The notes: generated by a model not told the origin, from the sequence alone. Positions 1 to 9,227 are shown, numbered from the stretch's first letter. The stretch is 22,282 bases of DNA from an uncultured Oscillospiraceae bacterium (GCA_910587285.1 CAJULM010000047.1:1-22282), one strand, 5' to 3'. Numbers and translations are program-made.

Positions 1-1353
<1,353 letters not shown>

Positions 1354-1540
1354 ATGGTATCTAAACGGCCTTTGCCGCTCAAACCAAAATACTGAAACTT
1401 TTCCAAGCTTCTTTTAGAATTGATGAGACCCTTCATTTCACTGTTTCCAGTGTCCTGAAGGACTCAAGTCCTTCTGGTGCTTTCTCGTTTCTTCGTTGTT
1501 TAATTTACAAGGTGCAAGCTGCGCCCCGCTCAGCGGAACT
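1354..1540 (-). other. 16S rRNA leader (pre-rRNA 5' region)
   Basis: This is the transcribed spacer between the most gene-proximal rRNA promoter and the mature 16S 5' end. It holds a perfect 8-bp hairpin at 1457-1474 (GAAGGACT / AGTCCTTC, 2-base loop) and a 5-bp hairpin CACTG-TTTC-CAGTG just downstream in the transcript (about 1440-1452). A stretch reading TGCACCTTGTAAAT on the minus strand (about 1505-1520) resembles the boxA antitermination element of Firmicute rRNA leaders, but the match is loose. The hairpins are plausible RNase III or antitermination landmarks; that role is inferred. Confidence 0.6.
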
Positions 1541-1545
1541 CCGTT

Positions 1546-1574
1546 AGTATATCACACCGTCCGGAGCTTGTCAA
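1546..1574 (-). promoter_or_regulatory. rRNA promoter proximal to the 16S gene
   Basis: On the minus strand: TTGACA (1569-1574), a 17-base spacer and TATACT (1546-1551). An A-rich stretch upstream (about 1575-1590) looks like an UP element. It is the best sigma-A match of the three tandem rRNA promoters. Confidence 0.85.
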
Positions 1575-1654
1575 GTCCTTTTTTGTTTCCCAACCAAATT
1601 TCTTTGGTCTCGTCTCCAAGGCTTTCATCCTCACGGTGCCCGTCGAACTTTTTC

Positions 1655-1683
1655 AGTTTATCACACATTCTCTCGCTTGTCAA
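1655..1683 (-). promoter_or_regulatory. rRNA promoter, middle of three
   Basis: On the minus strand: TTGACA (1678-1683), a 17-base spacer and TAAACT (1655-1660), with an A-tract behind the -35. It shares TTGACAAGC and GTGTGATA with the proximal promoter, which suggests the two arose by duplication. Confidence 0.75.
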
Positions 1684-1757
1684 GAATTTTTTTCGATCCC
1701 TCGAAGTTTTCTTGAATCGCCGAACCTGTTGTGTGGCTCCTGCCTCATAGGCGCTCG

Positions 1758-1789
1758 ATTATATTACCAGCTTTCCCCCGTCTTGTCAA
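1758..1789 (-). promoter_or_regulatory. rRNA promoter, distal of three
   Basis: On the minus strand: TTGACA (1784-1789) followed by TAATAT at a 17-base spacing (1761-1766). An overlapping perfect TATAAT lies at 1758-1763, but its spacing of 20 is long. Repeated A-tracts lie upstream (1790-1830). It is divergent from the putative metA promoter about 50 bp away. Confidence 0.65.
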
Positions 1790-1837
1790 TACCTTTTTTC
1801 GTGTTTTTTCGATTTTCCATCCAAATCCATTTTGCCC

Positions 1838-1866
1838 TTGCGAAAGTGTCCGCTCTGTGTTACGCT
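1838..1866 (+). promoter_or_regulatory. putative metA promoter
   Basis: TTGCGA (1838-1843), a 17-base spacer ending in TGT, and TACGCT (1861-1866). The TGn gives an extended -10, which could make up for the weak hexamer. No SAM riboswitch or T-box fits in the roughly 50 bases between this site and the start codon. The imperfect dyad ACAT-ATTA-ATGT lies between promoter and start codon and could be an operator, but nothing else supports that. Confidence 0.4.
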
Positions 1867-1920
1867 GATAGAGCTCAAAGCTTACATATTAATGTAGTTT
1901 CATAAAAAGGAGGCCCTGCC

Positions 1921-2853
1921 ATGCCCATCCGAATCCCCAACTCTCTCCCCGCCACCGGCATACTGGAGAGCGAAAACATCTTCGTCATGACGGAGCGCCG
2001 AGCCCTCCAGCAGGACATCCGTCCCTTGAATCTGCTCATCCTCAACCTGATGCCCACCAAGATTGTCACCGAGACTCAGCTTCTGCGCAAGCTGGCCAAC
2101 ACCCCTCTCCAGGTCAATGTCCAGCTGCTTCAGACCAAAAGCCACGCCCCGCAGAATACCGACTTAGCCCATCTCAAATCCTTTTATACCAGCTTCGATC
2201 AGATTAAGAACTGTCAATATGACGGCATGATTATCACCGGCGCCCCTGTGGAAAACTTGGATTTTGAGCAGGTCGAGTACTGGGAGGAGCTGTGCCGCAT
2301 TATGGAGTGGACCCGCACCCATGTGCACTCCACCTTTCATATCTGCTGGGGAGCCCAAGCAGGACTGTGCTATCATTACGGCATCCCCAAGCGTACCCTG
2401 CCCCGAAAGCTGTTCGGCGTCTACGAGCACACCATCATACGCAAGCGCTCCCCCCTGTTCCGCGGCTTTGACGACCGTTTTTTCGCCCCCCACTCCCGCT
2501 ATTCCGAGGCGGCCCTGGACGACCTGCGCGCCACCCCTCAGCTGGAGCTTCTGGCCTTATCCCAGGAGGCGGGCGTTTTCGGCGTCAAGAGTGCGGACAA
2601 TCGGCAGTTCTTCATTTTTGCCCACCCGGAATACGATGACGACACTCTGGCCCAGGAGTACTTCCGGGACGTGGAGCAGGGACTGGACACCGACCTGCCC
2701 GCCCACTACTTCCCCGACAACAACCCCAGCCGCTCCCCGGTGGTAAACTGGCGCAGCGCCGGCCAGCTGCTTTACACCAACTGGCTCAACTATTACGTCT
2801 ATCAGACCACTCCCTACGACCTGAATGAGATATCCGCCCATGCTGCAAATTAG
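1921..2853 (+). CDS. metA: MetA-family homoserine O-acyltransferase, predicted acetyl-CoA specific
   Basis: Makes O-acyl-L-homoserine, the first committed step from homoserine to methionine, in the cytoplasm. The 310-residue length is normal for the family. The nucleophile Cys142 sits in HICWGAQA, and His235 and Glu237 in FAHPEYD complete the catalytic set at family-standard positions. Residue 111 is Glu (GAPVE). In characterised MetA enzymes Glu111 goes with acetyl-CoA use and Gly with succinyl-CoA, so I predict O-acetylhomoserine as the product despite the usual family name. The start has an excellent Shine-Dalgarno (AAGGAGG, 7 bases upstream). The gene lies divergent from the rRNA promoters and its end overlaps the following dehydrogenase gene, so the two are probably co-transcribed. 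Confidence 0.95.
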   Translation: MPIRIPNSLPATGILESENIFVMTERRALQQDIRPLNLLILNLMPTKIVTETQLLRKLANTPLQVNVQLLQTKSHAPQNTDLAHLKSFYTSFDQIKNCQYDGMIITGAPVENLDFEQVEYWEELCRIMEWTRTHVHSTFHICWGAQAGLCYHYGIPKRTLPRKLFGVYEHTIIRKRSPLFRGFDDRFFAPHSRYSEAALDDLRATPQLELLALSQEAGVFGVKSADNRQFFIFAHPEYDDDTLAQEYFRDVEQGLDTDLPAHYFPDNNPSRSPVVNWRSAGQLLYTNWLNYYVYQTTPYDLNEISAHAAN

Positions 2854-4456
2854 CAATTTGAACCTCCCCATAGACGGGGACGAGGCCCTTCTCCTCCGCC
2901 GCGCTGCCCGAGCCCTGGGCGTCTCCCCCGATGACATTTCGCAGCTGTCCCTCCACCGCCAGTCCATCGACGCGCGGAAAAAGAGCGACGTACACCTGGT
3001 CTGTACCGTCCGCGTCACATTAAACAATAAGGAAGACGCCGTTCTCCGCCGTGCCCTCCGGGGCGTGGTCCGGGTTGCGGACGCCCCCTATACCCTCCCC
3101 CCCGTCCGCCGAACCTCTCCCCTGCCCCCGGTAGTGGTGGGGATGGGTCCGGCGGGGCTGTTCGCCGCCCTCACCCTGGCCCGGGCGGGCCTGCGGCCCA
3201 TCGTACTGGAGCGGGGCCGGGACGTGGATGAGCGTACAGAGGATGTGGAGCATTTCTGGCAGACCGGCCAGTTGTCCAACACCTCCAACGTCCAGTTCGG
3301 CGAGGGGGGCGCGGGCACCTTCTCCGACGGCAAGCTCACCACCGGAGTGAACGACCCCCGCATCGCCCACATCTTCGACATCTTTGTCTCCCACGGGGCC
3401 CCGGACGACATCAAGTGGTCCCACAAGCCCCATATCGGCACCGATGTGCTCCGGGGCGTGGTGAAATCCATCCGGCAGGAACTGTTGGCCCTGGGCGCAG
3501 ACATCCGTTTTGAGCACCAGCTCTGGGCGCTCCGCCGTGACGGCGGGCAGCTGTCCTCCATCACGGTCATGACCGAGTGCGGTCCCTACGATCTCCCCTG
3601 CGATACACTGGTGCTGGCCCCCGGCCACTCCGCCCGGGACACCTTTCAAATGCTGCACAGCCTCGGCCTGCCCATGGAGCGCAAGAGCTTTGCCATCGGC
3701 GTGCGCATGGAACACAGCCAGGAGGCAGTGAGCCGCGCCCAGTTCGGCCCCTTCTGGGACAGGCTCCCCGCCGCCGACTACAAGCTGGCCTGCCACCTGC
3801 CCTCGGGCCGGTCGGCCTTCACCTTCTGCGTGTGTCCCGGCGGGCAGGTGGTGGCCGCCGCCAGCGGCTATGGCCAGGTGGTCACCAACGGCATGAGCCT
3901 GCGCGCCCGGGATGGGGCCAACATCAACGGCGGGTTCCTCGTCGGCGTCATCCCGGATGACTTCGGAGGGGACGATCCCCTGGCCGGGGTGCGTTTCCAG
4001 GAGCAGTGGGAGCGGGCCGCCTGGGACCGAGGCACAGGAAACGCCCCGCCCATCTGGAACCCCAGCCGCCCTATTTTTTACGCCCCAGCCCAGCTGGCAG
4101 AGGACTTCCTGGCAGGCCGACCCTCCCATGGCCCCCGCTCCATTCTACCCACCTACCGCCCCGGTGTCACCTGGGGCAGTTTGGACGGCGTTCTCCCGGA
4201 TTACGTTCTGGACACATTAAAGGAAGCCCTCCCTGTCTTCGACCGCAAGCTCCGGGGCTTCGCCCACCCGGACGCGGTGCTCACCGGGGTGGAGACCCGC
4301 TCCTCCTCCCCCGTGCGCATCCTGCGGAGTTCCTCCCTCCAATCTCCCGCTCTCCGGGGCCTTTACCCCTGTGGCGAGGGGGCGGGCTATGCCGGGGGTA
4401 TCACCTCCGCCGCCGTGGACGGCATCAAGGTGGCTGAGGCCGTCATTTTGGGCTGA
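2840..4456 (+). CDS. FAD-dependent dehydrogenase (COG2509 type)
   Basis: A flavoprotein of about 538 residues whose substrate is unknown. It has an N-terminal domain of about 95 residues, typical of COG2509 proteins, then a Rossmann FAD-binding motif VVVGMGPAG (about residues 98-106) ending in an Asp/Glu-type region (VLERG). The family block NVQFGEGGAGTFSDGKL follows, and the C-terminal flavin motif YPCGEGAGYAGGI lies near the end. The start is uncertain. ATG 2840 overlaps metA by 14 bases; ATG 2825 is also in frame and would overlap by 29. Neither has a clear Shine-Dalgarno, which fits translational coupling to metA. Context suggests co-expression with methionine synthesis, but the family is widespread and no pathway role is established. 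Confidence 0.88.
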   Translation: MLQISNLNLPIDGDEALLLRRAARALGVSPDDISQLSLHRQSIDARKKSDVHLVCTVRVTLNNKEDAVLRRALRGVVRVADAPYTLPPVRRTSPLPPVVVGMGPAGLFAALTLARAGLRPIVLERGRDVDERTEDVEHFWQTGQLSNTSNVQFGEGGAGTFSDGKLTTGVNDPRIAHIFDIFVSHGAPDDIKWSHKPHIGTDVLRGVVKSIRQELLALGADIRFEHQLWALRRDGGQLSSITVMTECGPYDLPCDTLVLAPGHSARDTFQMLHSLGLPMERKSFAIGVRMEHSQEAVSRAQFGPFWDRLPAADYKLACHLPSGRSAFTFCVCPGGQVVAAASGYGQVVTNGMSLRARDGANINGGFLVGVIPDDFGGDDPLAGVRFQEQWERAAWDRGTGNAPPIWNPSRPIFYAPAQLAEDFLAGRPSHGPRSILPTYRPGVTWGSLDGVLPDYVLDTLKEALPVFDRKLRGFAHPDAVLTGVETRSSSPVRILRSSSLQSPALRGLYPCGEGAGYAGGITSAAVDGIKVAEAVILG

Positions 4457-4581
4457 GGCGCTGCTCGCGACGGCTCGGCAACCTCAAGTTTACACCCCGC
4501 AACTCAAACGCAACAGCAAATTGGTGGCCTGAACGGGGTCCCCGCGCTAAAATTGGGGCACCTTGAAAGGAGGGCATCACC

Positions 4582-5460
4582 ATGACATTCGGTGAAAATC
4601 TGCAATTTCTGCGCAAACGCGCCAACATGACCCAGGAGGACCTGGCGGAGAAGATGGAGGTCTCCCGCCAGTCGGTGAGCAAATGGGAGTCCAATTCCTC
4701 CTACCCGGAGACGGACGCCATCCTGCGCCTGTGCTCCCTGTTCCACTGTGATATGGACACACTCCTGCGGGGCGACGTATCCCGCCGCTTCGGCCAGGAT
4801 GCCGCCGCCTACGACAAGCACATGAATGCCTTTTCCGCCGCCATCGCCGCCGGTGTGGCCCTGGTGCTGCTGGGCGTCACCCTTCTGCTCTTTCTGGGCG
4901 GGTTCTTTCTCCAAGCGCCGCTGGGTGTGGTGATCTTTTTCCTATTCCTCATCGCCGCCGTCACTACCTTTATCATCTCCGGCATGGGCCACAGCGCCTT
5001 CCTCCGCCAGCACCCCGGTGTCGGCCCCTGCTATACCAAAGAGGAGACGGACCGCTTTGAGCGCCGCTTCCCCGCCCTCATCGCTGTGCCGGTGGCCCTG
5101 ATCCTGCTGGGGATCACCACCATGATCCTCATGGCCCTGAACACCCCTGCCCGCTTCACCCAGGATCAGTGGGCCGCGGTATGCGGCTCCCTGTTCCTGC
5201 TGTGTATCACCATCTCCGCCACCGCCCTCGTCTGGGCGGGCATCCAGCACTCCAAGTACGGCTTCCCCGAGGAAAAGCAGACCCCGGGCGAGCGCAGGGT
5301 GGGCCGCATCTGGGGGGCGGGCATGGTGGCCGCCACCGCGCTGTACGTGGGTCTGGGCTTCGGCCTCGACCTGTGGGAGCAGGCCGCCCCCATCGTCTAC
5401 ACCGTGGCCGCCCTGCTGTGCGTGGCCCTCACCATCCTTGTCAAGAAAGACGATGAATAG
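4582..5460 (+). CDS. XRE-family HTH regulator with C-terminal membrane segments
   Basis: 292 residues. Residues about 4-62 form an XRE/Cro-type helix-turn-helix (LAEKMEVSRQSVSKWE is the recognition region). The rest is hydrophobic, with about six predicted membrane spans near 85-110, 113-133, 166-187, 198-220, 243-262 and 268-287. The start has a strong Shine-Dalgarno (AAAGGAGG). Such proteins are common in Clostridia and are thought to be membrane-tethered transcription regulators, but the signal and targets are unknown. A similar protein of the same architecture lies on the other side of upp at 6261-7289. The 125-bp gap before this gene has no convincing sigma-A promoter; it holds the perfect dyad CGGGG-T-CCCCG at 4534-4544, a possible operator. 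Confidence 0.85.
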   Translation: MTFGENLQFLRKRANMTQEDLAEKMEVSRQSVSKWESNSSYPETDAILRLCSLFHCDMDTLLRGDVSRRFGQDAAAYDKHMNAFSAAIAAGVALVLLGVTLLLFLGGFFLQAPLGVVIFFLFLIAAVTTFIISGMGHSAFLRQHPGVGPCYTKEETDRFERRFPALIAVPVALILLGITTMILMALNTPARFTQDQWAAVCGSLFLLCITISATALVWAGIQHSKYGFPEEKQTPGERRVGRIWGAGMVAATALYVGLGFGLDLWEQAAPIVYTVAALLCVALTILVKKDDE

Positions 5461-5473
5461 CCCCAAAGCCTGC

Positions 5474-5506
5474 AAGAAGCCCGCCTCTATGGGAGGCGGG
5501 CTTCTT
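5474..5506. terminator. terminator hairpin between convergent genes
   Basis: A 14-bp perfect stem (5474-5487 with 5493-5506) and a 5-base loop lie between the stop codons of the HTH gene (plus) and upp (minus). There is a weak T-rich tail on the plus side and little on the minus side. It probably serves both directions. Confidence 0.8.
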
Positions 5507-5514
5507 CAGCGTAT

Positions 5515-6147
5515 TTATTTGGTGCCGAAAATGCGGTCACCCGCGTCGCCCAGGCCGGGCACGATGTAGCTGTGTTCGTTCAGCCCCTGATCCACTGCGC
5601 CGCAGTAAATCTCCACGTCGGGATGCTTGCTGGTGACGACCTCAATGCCCTTAGGGGCTGCTACCAGCACCATCAGCTTGATGTTCTGACATCCGTAGCC
5701 CTTCATAATCTGAATGGCCGCGTCGGCGCTGCCTCCGGTGGCCAGCATGGGATCCACAATCAGCACATCCCGCTCGGCGATGTCCCGGGGCATTTTACAG
5801 AAGTACTGCACCGGCTCCATGGTCTCTTCGTTGCGGTACATTCCCAAGTGCCCCACACGGGCGGCGGGCACCATGCGCAGCACGCCCTCCACCAGCCCCA
5901 GTCCGGCCCGGAGGATGGGCACCACGGCGAACTTCTTGCCCGCCAGGATGGGGGCCTCCATCTTGCAGATGGGGGTTTCAATTTCCCGGCTCGTCAGGGG
6001 CAGGTCCCGGGTGGCCTCATAGGTGAGGAGCATCCCGATCTCCGACACGATCTCCCGGAAATCCTTGGTGGAGGTGTCCTTATCCCGCAGAATCGTCAGC
6101 TTGTGGGAAACGAGGGGGTGGTTTACCACGTGTACTTTTTCGTTCAT
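5515..6147 (-). CDS. upp: uracil phosphoribosyltransferase
   Basis: Pyrimidine salvage enzyme that joins uracil to PRPP to give UMP; cytoplasmic. The 210-residue length is the family norm. Diagnostic blocks are VPILRAGLG, the PRPP-binding loop DVLIVDPMLATGGSA, and the C-terminal uracil-binding YIVPGLGDAGDRIFGT. The ATG at 6147 is chosen because AGGAG lies just upstream; the open frame continues far upstream but that part is antisense to other sequence and has no family match. It has its own promoter (6206-6234) and appears monocistronic. Confidence 0.97.
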   Translation of the reverse strand: MNEKVHVVNHPLVSHKLTILRDKDTSTKDFREIVSEIGMLLTYEATRDLPLTSREIETPICKMEAPILAGKKFAVVPILRAGLGLVEGVLRMVPAARVGHLGMYRNEETMEPVQYFCKMPRDIAERDVLIVDPMLATGGSADAAIQIMKGYGCQNIKLMVLVAAPKGIEVVTSKHPDVEIYCGAVDQGLNEHSYIVPGLGDAGDRIFGTK

Positions 6148-6205
6148 ATCGGCAGCTCCTTTGTTCATCTGAATTTCCCGCGGCCGGGAATATATCGATC
6201 GTTTT

Positions 6206-6234
6206 ATTATACCATGGGTCTTTGCCGCTGCCAA
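6206..6234 (-). promoter_or_regulatory. upp promoter
   Basis: On the minus strand: TTGGCA (6229-6234), 17-base spacer, perfect TATAAT (6206-6211). The 5' untranslated region of about 50 bases contains a 6-bp hairpin (TTCCCG 6175-6180 with CGGGAA 6185-6190). There is no obvious terminator in the leader, so attenuation by PyrR is not supported. Confidence 0.85.
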
Positions 6235-6260
6235 TGGGAAAACGGAAATTTTTGCTTTTT

Positions 6261-7289
6261 CTATAACTTTTTTCGCCGGCGGGCCTCCTGTGCTACGCCC
6301 ACAGCCAGCACAATAAGGGAACACGCCAGCATAATCTGGAAAATCAGCGGATTGATCCAAGACATATCTCCGGCGGCCCGGCGGGCCAGCATATCCCCTA
6401 TTGAGAAATATTCCCGGAAGGAGGGCCCGCCCGTGTCCATAATCAGCAGGTCGCACAGGCTGTTGAACACCGGGGTGCCGAAGGAGACCAGCAGGGCAAT
6501 GATCCCAGCCTTCAGCCAAGGCCCCGCTTTCAGCCAGTAGAGGACGGCGAACCCAGCCCAGAAAAAAGCCGACCCAGCCGCCGCCAGGGGAAAGGCCAAA
6601 GAGAGTAGCCAGTCTCCGCCGGTGAAGGCCCAAATCACCACCAGCAGAAAGAACACCCAGACGGTGAGGGCCCCCACGCACAGAGGCAGGACATACTTCC
6701 CGTAAAACCGCCAGACGGCCCACCATATCCAGGGCAGGGCCAGGGACACCGCCGTGATGGCCAGCCCGCCCAGAATCCACCACCCGCCCACGTTCATCCA
6801 ACACACCAGCAGCAGCAAAATCAGGCACCCCGACGCCGCCCCCAGGCACACCGCCGGCCGGTTCCTCCGGATCAGGAAGGGCAGGTTTGTGAAGCAGAAG
6901 CCCAGGGCGCAGGCCGTCAGCACAATCCAGAACCAGTCCAGGGTGTGAAATACAGCCAAGTTGCAGATAAAGCACACCACAACAGCGATGGCGTAGCCTG
7001 CGGCAAAAAAGCGCCGGGTCCCCTCCACAATCCCCTGCCACACTGCCGCCTGCCGCTCCTGAACGTGGGTCTGATCGTCGTCACAGGCGCTGAAAAACTC
7101 GTGCTCAGTGATGCCCAGGGCGTTGCAGATGGGCACCACCATGGACACGTCCGGATAGGACAACGCCCGCTCCCACTTGCTCACGGTGGACTCGGTGACA
7201 AATAGCTGCTCCGCCAGTTCCCTCTGGGTCAGCCCCGCCTCCAGCCGCTTTCTGCGGATGTACTCGCCGAAGGGCTTCTTTTCGTTCAT
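6261..7289 (-). CDS. XRE-family HTH regulator with about eight membrane segments
   Basis: 342 residues. An N-terminal XRE helix-turn-helix (about residues 5-62, core LAEQLFVTESTVSKWE) is joined to a long hydrophobic region rich in Trp and Phe with about eight predicted membrane spans, ending in a basic tail (RRRKKL). It has the same design as the protein at 4582-5460, but the membrane parts show little visible similarity. The ATG at 7289 sits 10 bases after AAGGAGG; a GTG three codons earlier is too close to that site. It has its own promoter (7323-7351) and no gene partner. The regulon is unknown. Membrane tethering suggests it senses an envelope signal, which is inference. Confidence 0.85.
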   Translation of the reverse strand: MNEKKPFGEYIRRKRLEAGLTQRELAEQLFVTESTVSKWERALSYPDVSMVVPICNALGITEHEFFSACDDDQTHVQERQAAVWQGIVEGTRRFFAAGYAIAVVVCFICNLAVFHTLDWFWIVLTACALGFCFTNLPFLIRRNRPAVCLGAASGCLILLLLVCWMNVGGWWILGGLAITAVSLALPWIWWAVWRFYGKYVLPLCVGALTVWVFFLLVVIWAFTGGDWLLSLAFPLAAAGSAFFWAGFAVLYWLKAGPWLKAGIIALLVSFGTPVFNSLCDLLIMDTGGPSFREYFSIGDMLARRAAGDMSWINPLIFQIMLACSLIVLAVGVAQEARRRKKL

Positions 7290-7322
7290 ATACGGCACTC
7301 CTCCTTGTCGAAATCTGCCTCC

Positions 7323-7351
7323 ACACTACCCCACCGCCTGAAAAAAGTCAA
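7323..7351 (-). promoter_or_regulatory. putative promoter of the membrane HTH gene
   Basis: On the minus strand: TTGACT (7346-7351), 17-base spacer, TAGTGT (7323-7328). The -35 is strong and the -10 poor, which would suit an autoregulated or activated gene. Confidence 0.5.
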
Positions 7352-7399
7352 GGACTTGGGGCGAAAAAGCAACTCGACTGTGAGGAAAGTCGGCTGATT

Positions 7400-9076
7400 T
7401 CAACGGTTTGCCAGCTTTTCCAGAAACGCAGTCACCCTGTTGACTGCGGCGTCCCTGCCGATCACGTGGATGATGCCGTGCAGGTCGGGCGTATTGGTGG
7501 TTCCGGTCAGAGCGTAACGGATGAAGGAGGAGAGATCGGCAATGGAGCCGTTATATTCCTCCGGGTGCTTCTTATAAGCGCCCATCTTCACGCAATAGTT
7601 GTGCTTGGTGGCGACCTCCTTCACCTTATTGAACCATTCCGTGGCATCGTCGTCATAGTCGAACACCCTCAGATAGTCCGCAAGGATATCCGGTATGCGC
7701 GCCATATGCGGCAGGAACGGCTCAGGAAGCGCCGCGGTGTCCACGGCAAAAGCGGGATCATACATATAAGGATACAGCTTCATCAGGTCGGACCACTTGG
7801 CCACGTCCAGGCGCTTCTCATGCCACACTGAGATAGATTTGCGGAAAATATCCCCGTTGTTTTGAATGAAGCTGTTCAGCTTATCGTCATATCTCTCAGC
7901 CCAGGCGGAAACGGAAGCAAATATCTGCTCCTCAGACATATGGCCGACGCGCTTTTTCGCCACGTTGTTCAGCTTATCAAAGTCGAACAGGGCCCCGGCC
8001 GCGCCGCTCTTGGACAAATCCATGCTGAATTCGAAAATGGATGCGTCCATATTCTCCTCCCGCCAAGGCTCATAATCCGCGCTTCCAATCGTCAGCAAGT
8101 AGTCCAGAACGGCGGGGATGGGATAACCGGCCTCGTCATAATAGCCGACCCGCGCTTCCGGGTCCTTCCGCTTGCTCAGCTTGCGGCGGGAAACGCCCTC
8201 TCCGTCCTCCTTGGCCTCGTTCTTCATGATGGGGCTCAAATGGGTGTAGCGGGGCACGGGGAAGCCCAGCATCTCGAACATCTCCACGTGCAGGGGGATG
8301 GAGGCAATCCACTCGTCCGCCCGGATCACGTCGGTGGTCCGCATCAGGTGATCGTCCACCACATGGGCAAAGTGATATGTGGGCAGGCCGTCCCCCTTGA
8401 TGATAACGGCGTCCAGAATGTTTTCCTGCATGGAGATGTCGCCGCGGATCATATCGTGGTACACCCGGCTGACGCCCAGCCTGCCGCCGCTGCGCATACG
8501 AACGATCCACCGATCGCCGTTTGCAATGCGCTTCAAAACAGCCTCCTCGTCCAACTCCCGGCAGACGGCCCACTCGCCGTAGTAGCCCTTTTGCAGCGCC
8601 TCAGCCGCCTCCTGCTTTTCGCGGATGGCCTCCAGCTCGTCGGAGGTGCAAAAGCAGGGATAGGCCCGGTCGATCTCCACCAAATATTTCGCGAACGCCT
8701 GATAGATCTCCCTGCGAAGGGACTGGCGGTACGGACCATACCTGCCGCTGTCCTCGGCTTCGCCGACCGCCCCCTCGTCAAAGTGAATCTGGAACTGGCC
8801 CAGAGCGTTGATGATCTCGGTTACGCCGTTTTCGATTTGGCGCTTCTGATCGGTGTCCTCAATGCGCAGGAAGAACACGCCGCCCCGGCTCTGGGTGAAG
8901 ATTCGGTTCAGCAGAGCGGTGTACAGTCCGCCGATGTGCATAAAGCCTGTGGGGCTGGGGGCAAAACGGGTGCACACCGCCCCTTCAGGCAGATTCCTGG
9001 GGGGATACAGGACCTCAGCCTCCTGATAGGTCATCTTGATATCGGGGAAAAGTGCGTCGGCAACACGTTTGCTCAT
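7400..9076 (-). CDS. gltX: glutamate--tRNA ligase, long clostridial form
   Basis: Class I synthetase that charges tRNA-Glu (and, in organisms without GlnRS, often tRNA-Gln) with glutamate. The class I signatures are APSPTGFMHIGG (HIGH-type, residues 47-50) and RRKLSKRKD (KMSKS-type, 299-303). Residues 141-143 (CFC) and Cys172 match a zinc-binding cluster. At 558 residues it is longer than the usual 470-500. About 36 residues before the catalytic core (containing LFPDIK and YPPRNLPEGA) are typical of a clostridial subfamily, so this is not an artefact of start choice. AAGGAG lies 11 bases before the ATG. Third codon positions look less GC-rich than in neighbouring genes. Confidence 0.95.
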   Translation of the reverse strand: MSKRVADALFPDIKMTYQEAEVLYPPRNLPEGAVCTRFAPSPTGFMHIGGLYTALLNRIFTQSRGGVFFLRIEDTDQKRQIENGVTEIINALGQFQIHFDEGAVGEAEDSGRYGPYRQSLRREIYQAFAKYLVEIDRAYPCFCTSDELEAIREKQEAAEALQKGYYGEWAVCRELDEEAVLKRIANGDRWIVRMRSGGRLGVSRVYHDMIRGDISMQENILDAVIIKGDGLPTYHFAHVVDDHLMRTTDVIRADEWIASIPLHVEMFEMLGFPVPRYTHLSPIMKNEAKEDGEGVSRRKLSKRKDPEARVGYYDEAGYPIPAVLDYLLTIGSADYEPWREENMDASIFEFSMDLSKSGAAGALFDFDKLNNVAKKRVGHMSEEQIFASVSAWAERYDDKLNSFIQNNGDIFRKSISVWHEKRLDVAKWSDLMKLYPYMYDPAFAVDTAALPEPFLPHMARIPDILADYLRVFDYDDDATEWFNKVKEVATKHNYCVKMGAYKKHPEEYNGSIADLSSFIRYALTGTTNTPDLHGIIHVIGRDAAVNRVTAFLEKLANR

Positions 9077-9130
9077 GCAAAAGTCAACTCCTTATGATAG
9101 ATTCGCCATTTGGTCCACATATTTGCGGGT

Positions 9131-9160
9131 ATTATACTATACTTCGATGATTGATGTCAA
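9131..9160 (-). promoter_or_regulatory. gltX promoter
   Basis: On the minus strand: perfect TTGACA (9155-9160), 18-base spacer, perfect TATAAT (9131-9136). The leader to the gltX start is about 48 bases, too short for a T-box, so tRNA-level control of gltX is unlikely. Confidence 0.88.
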
Positions 9161-9189
9161 TGCTCGGGCGGCGGTTCCCTCCGTCCTGG

Positions 9190-9227
9190 CACAAACAAAA
9201 ACGCCCCGCAGATACCTGCGGGGCGTT
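9190..9227 (-). terminator. intrinsic terminator of the 9460-9978 gene and/or the candidate sRNA
   Basis: Perfect 12-bp stem (9200-9211 with 9216-9227, loop ATAC), followed on the minus strand by TTTTTGTTTGT. This is a textbook intrinsic terminator that also shields the gltX promoter lying about 30 bases further along. Confidence 0.9.

Noticed and set aside
1867..1920. SAM riboswitch or methionine T-box before metA
   Set aside because: Too short, and no k-turn, SAM-I core or T-box sequence is visible.
3020..4129. 369-residue minus-strand frame opposite the FAD dehydrogenase
   Set aside because: Antisense shadow in GC-rich coding DNA; Gly/Ala/His-rich without any motif.
4457..4581. A riboswitch or small gene between the dehydrogenase and the HTH gene
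   Set aside because: No frame, no recognisable aptamer and no terminator; only a short dyad at 4534-4544 could be pointed to.
5515..7041. One long 508-residue protein reading through upp and upstream
   Set aside because: Only the last 210 residues match a family (Upp). The part before it runs antisense or out of frame through the HTH gene, and upp has its own promoter and ribosome site at 6147.
7862..9097. 411-residue plus-strand frame opposite gltX
   Set aside because: Shadow of a real gene on the other strand: no ribosome site, no family resemblance, and low-complexity His/Gly/Val-rich translation.
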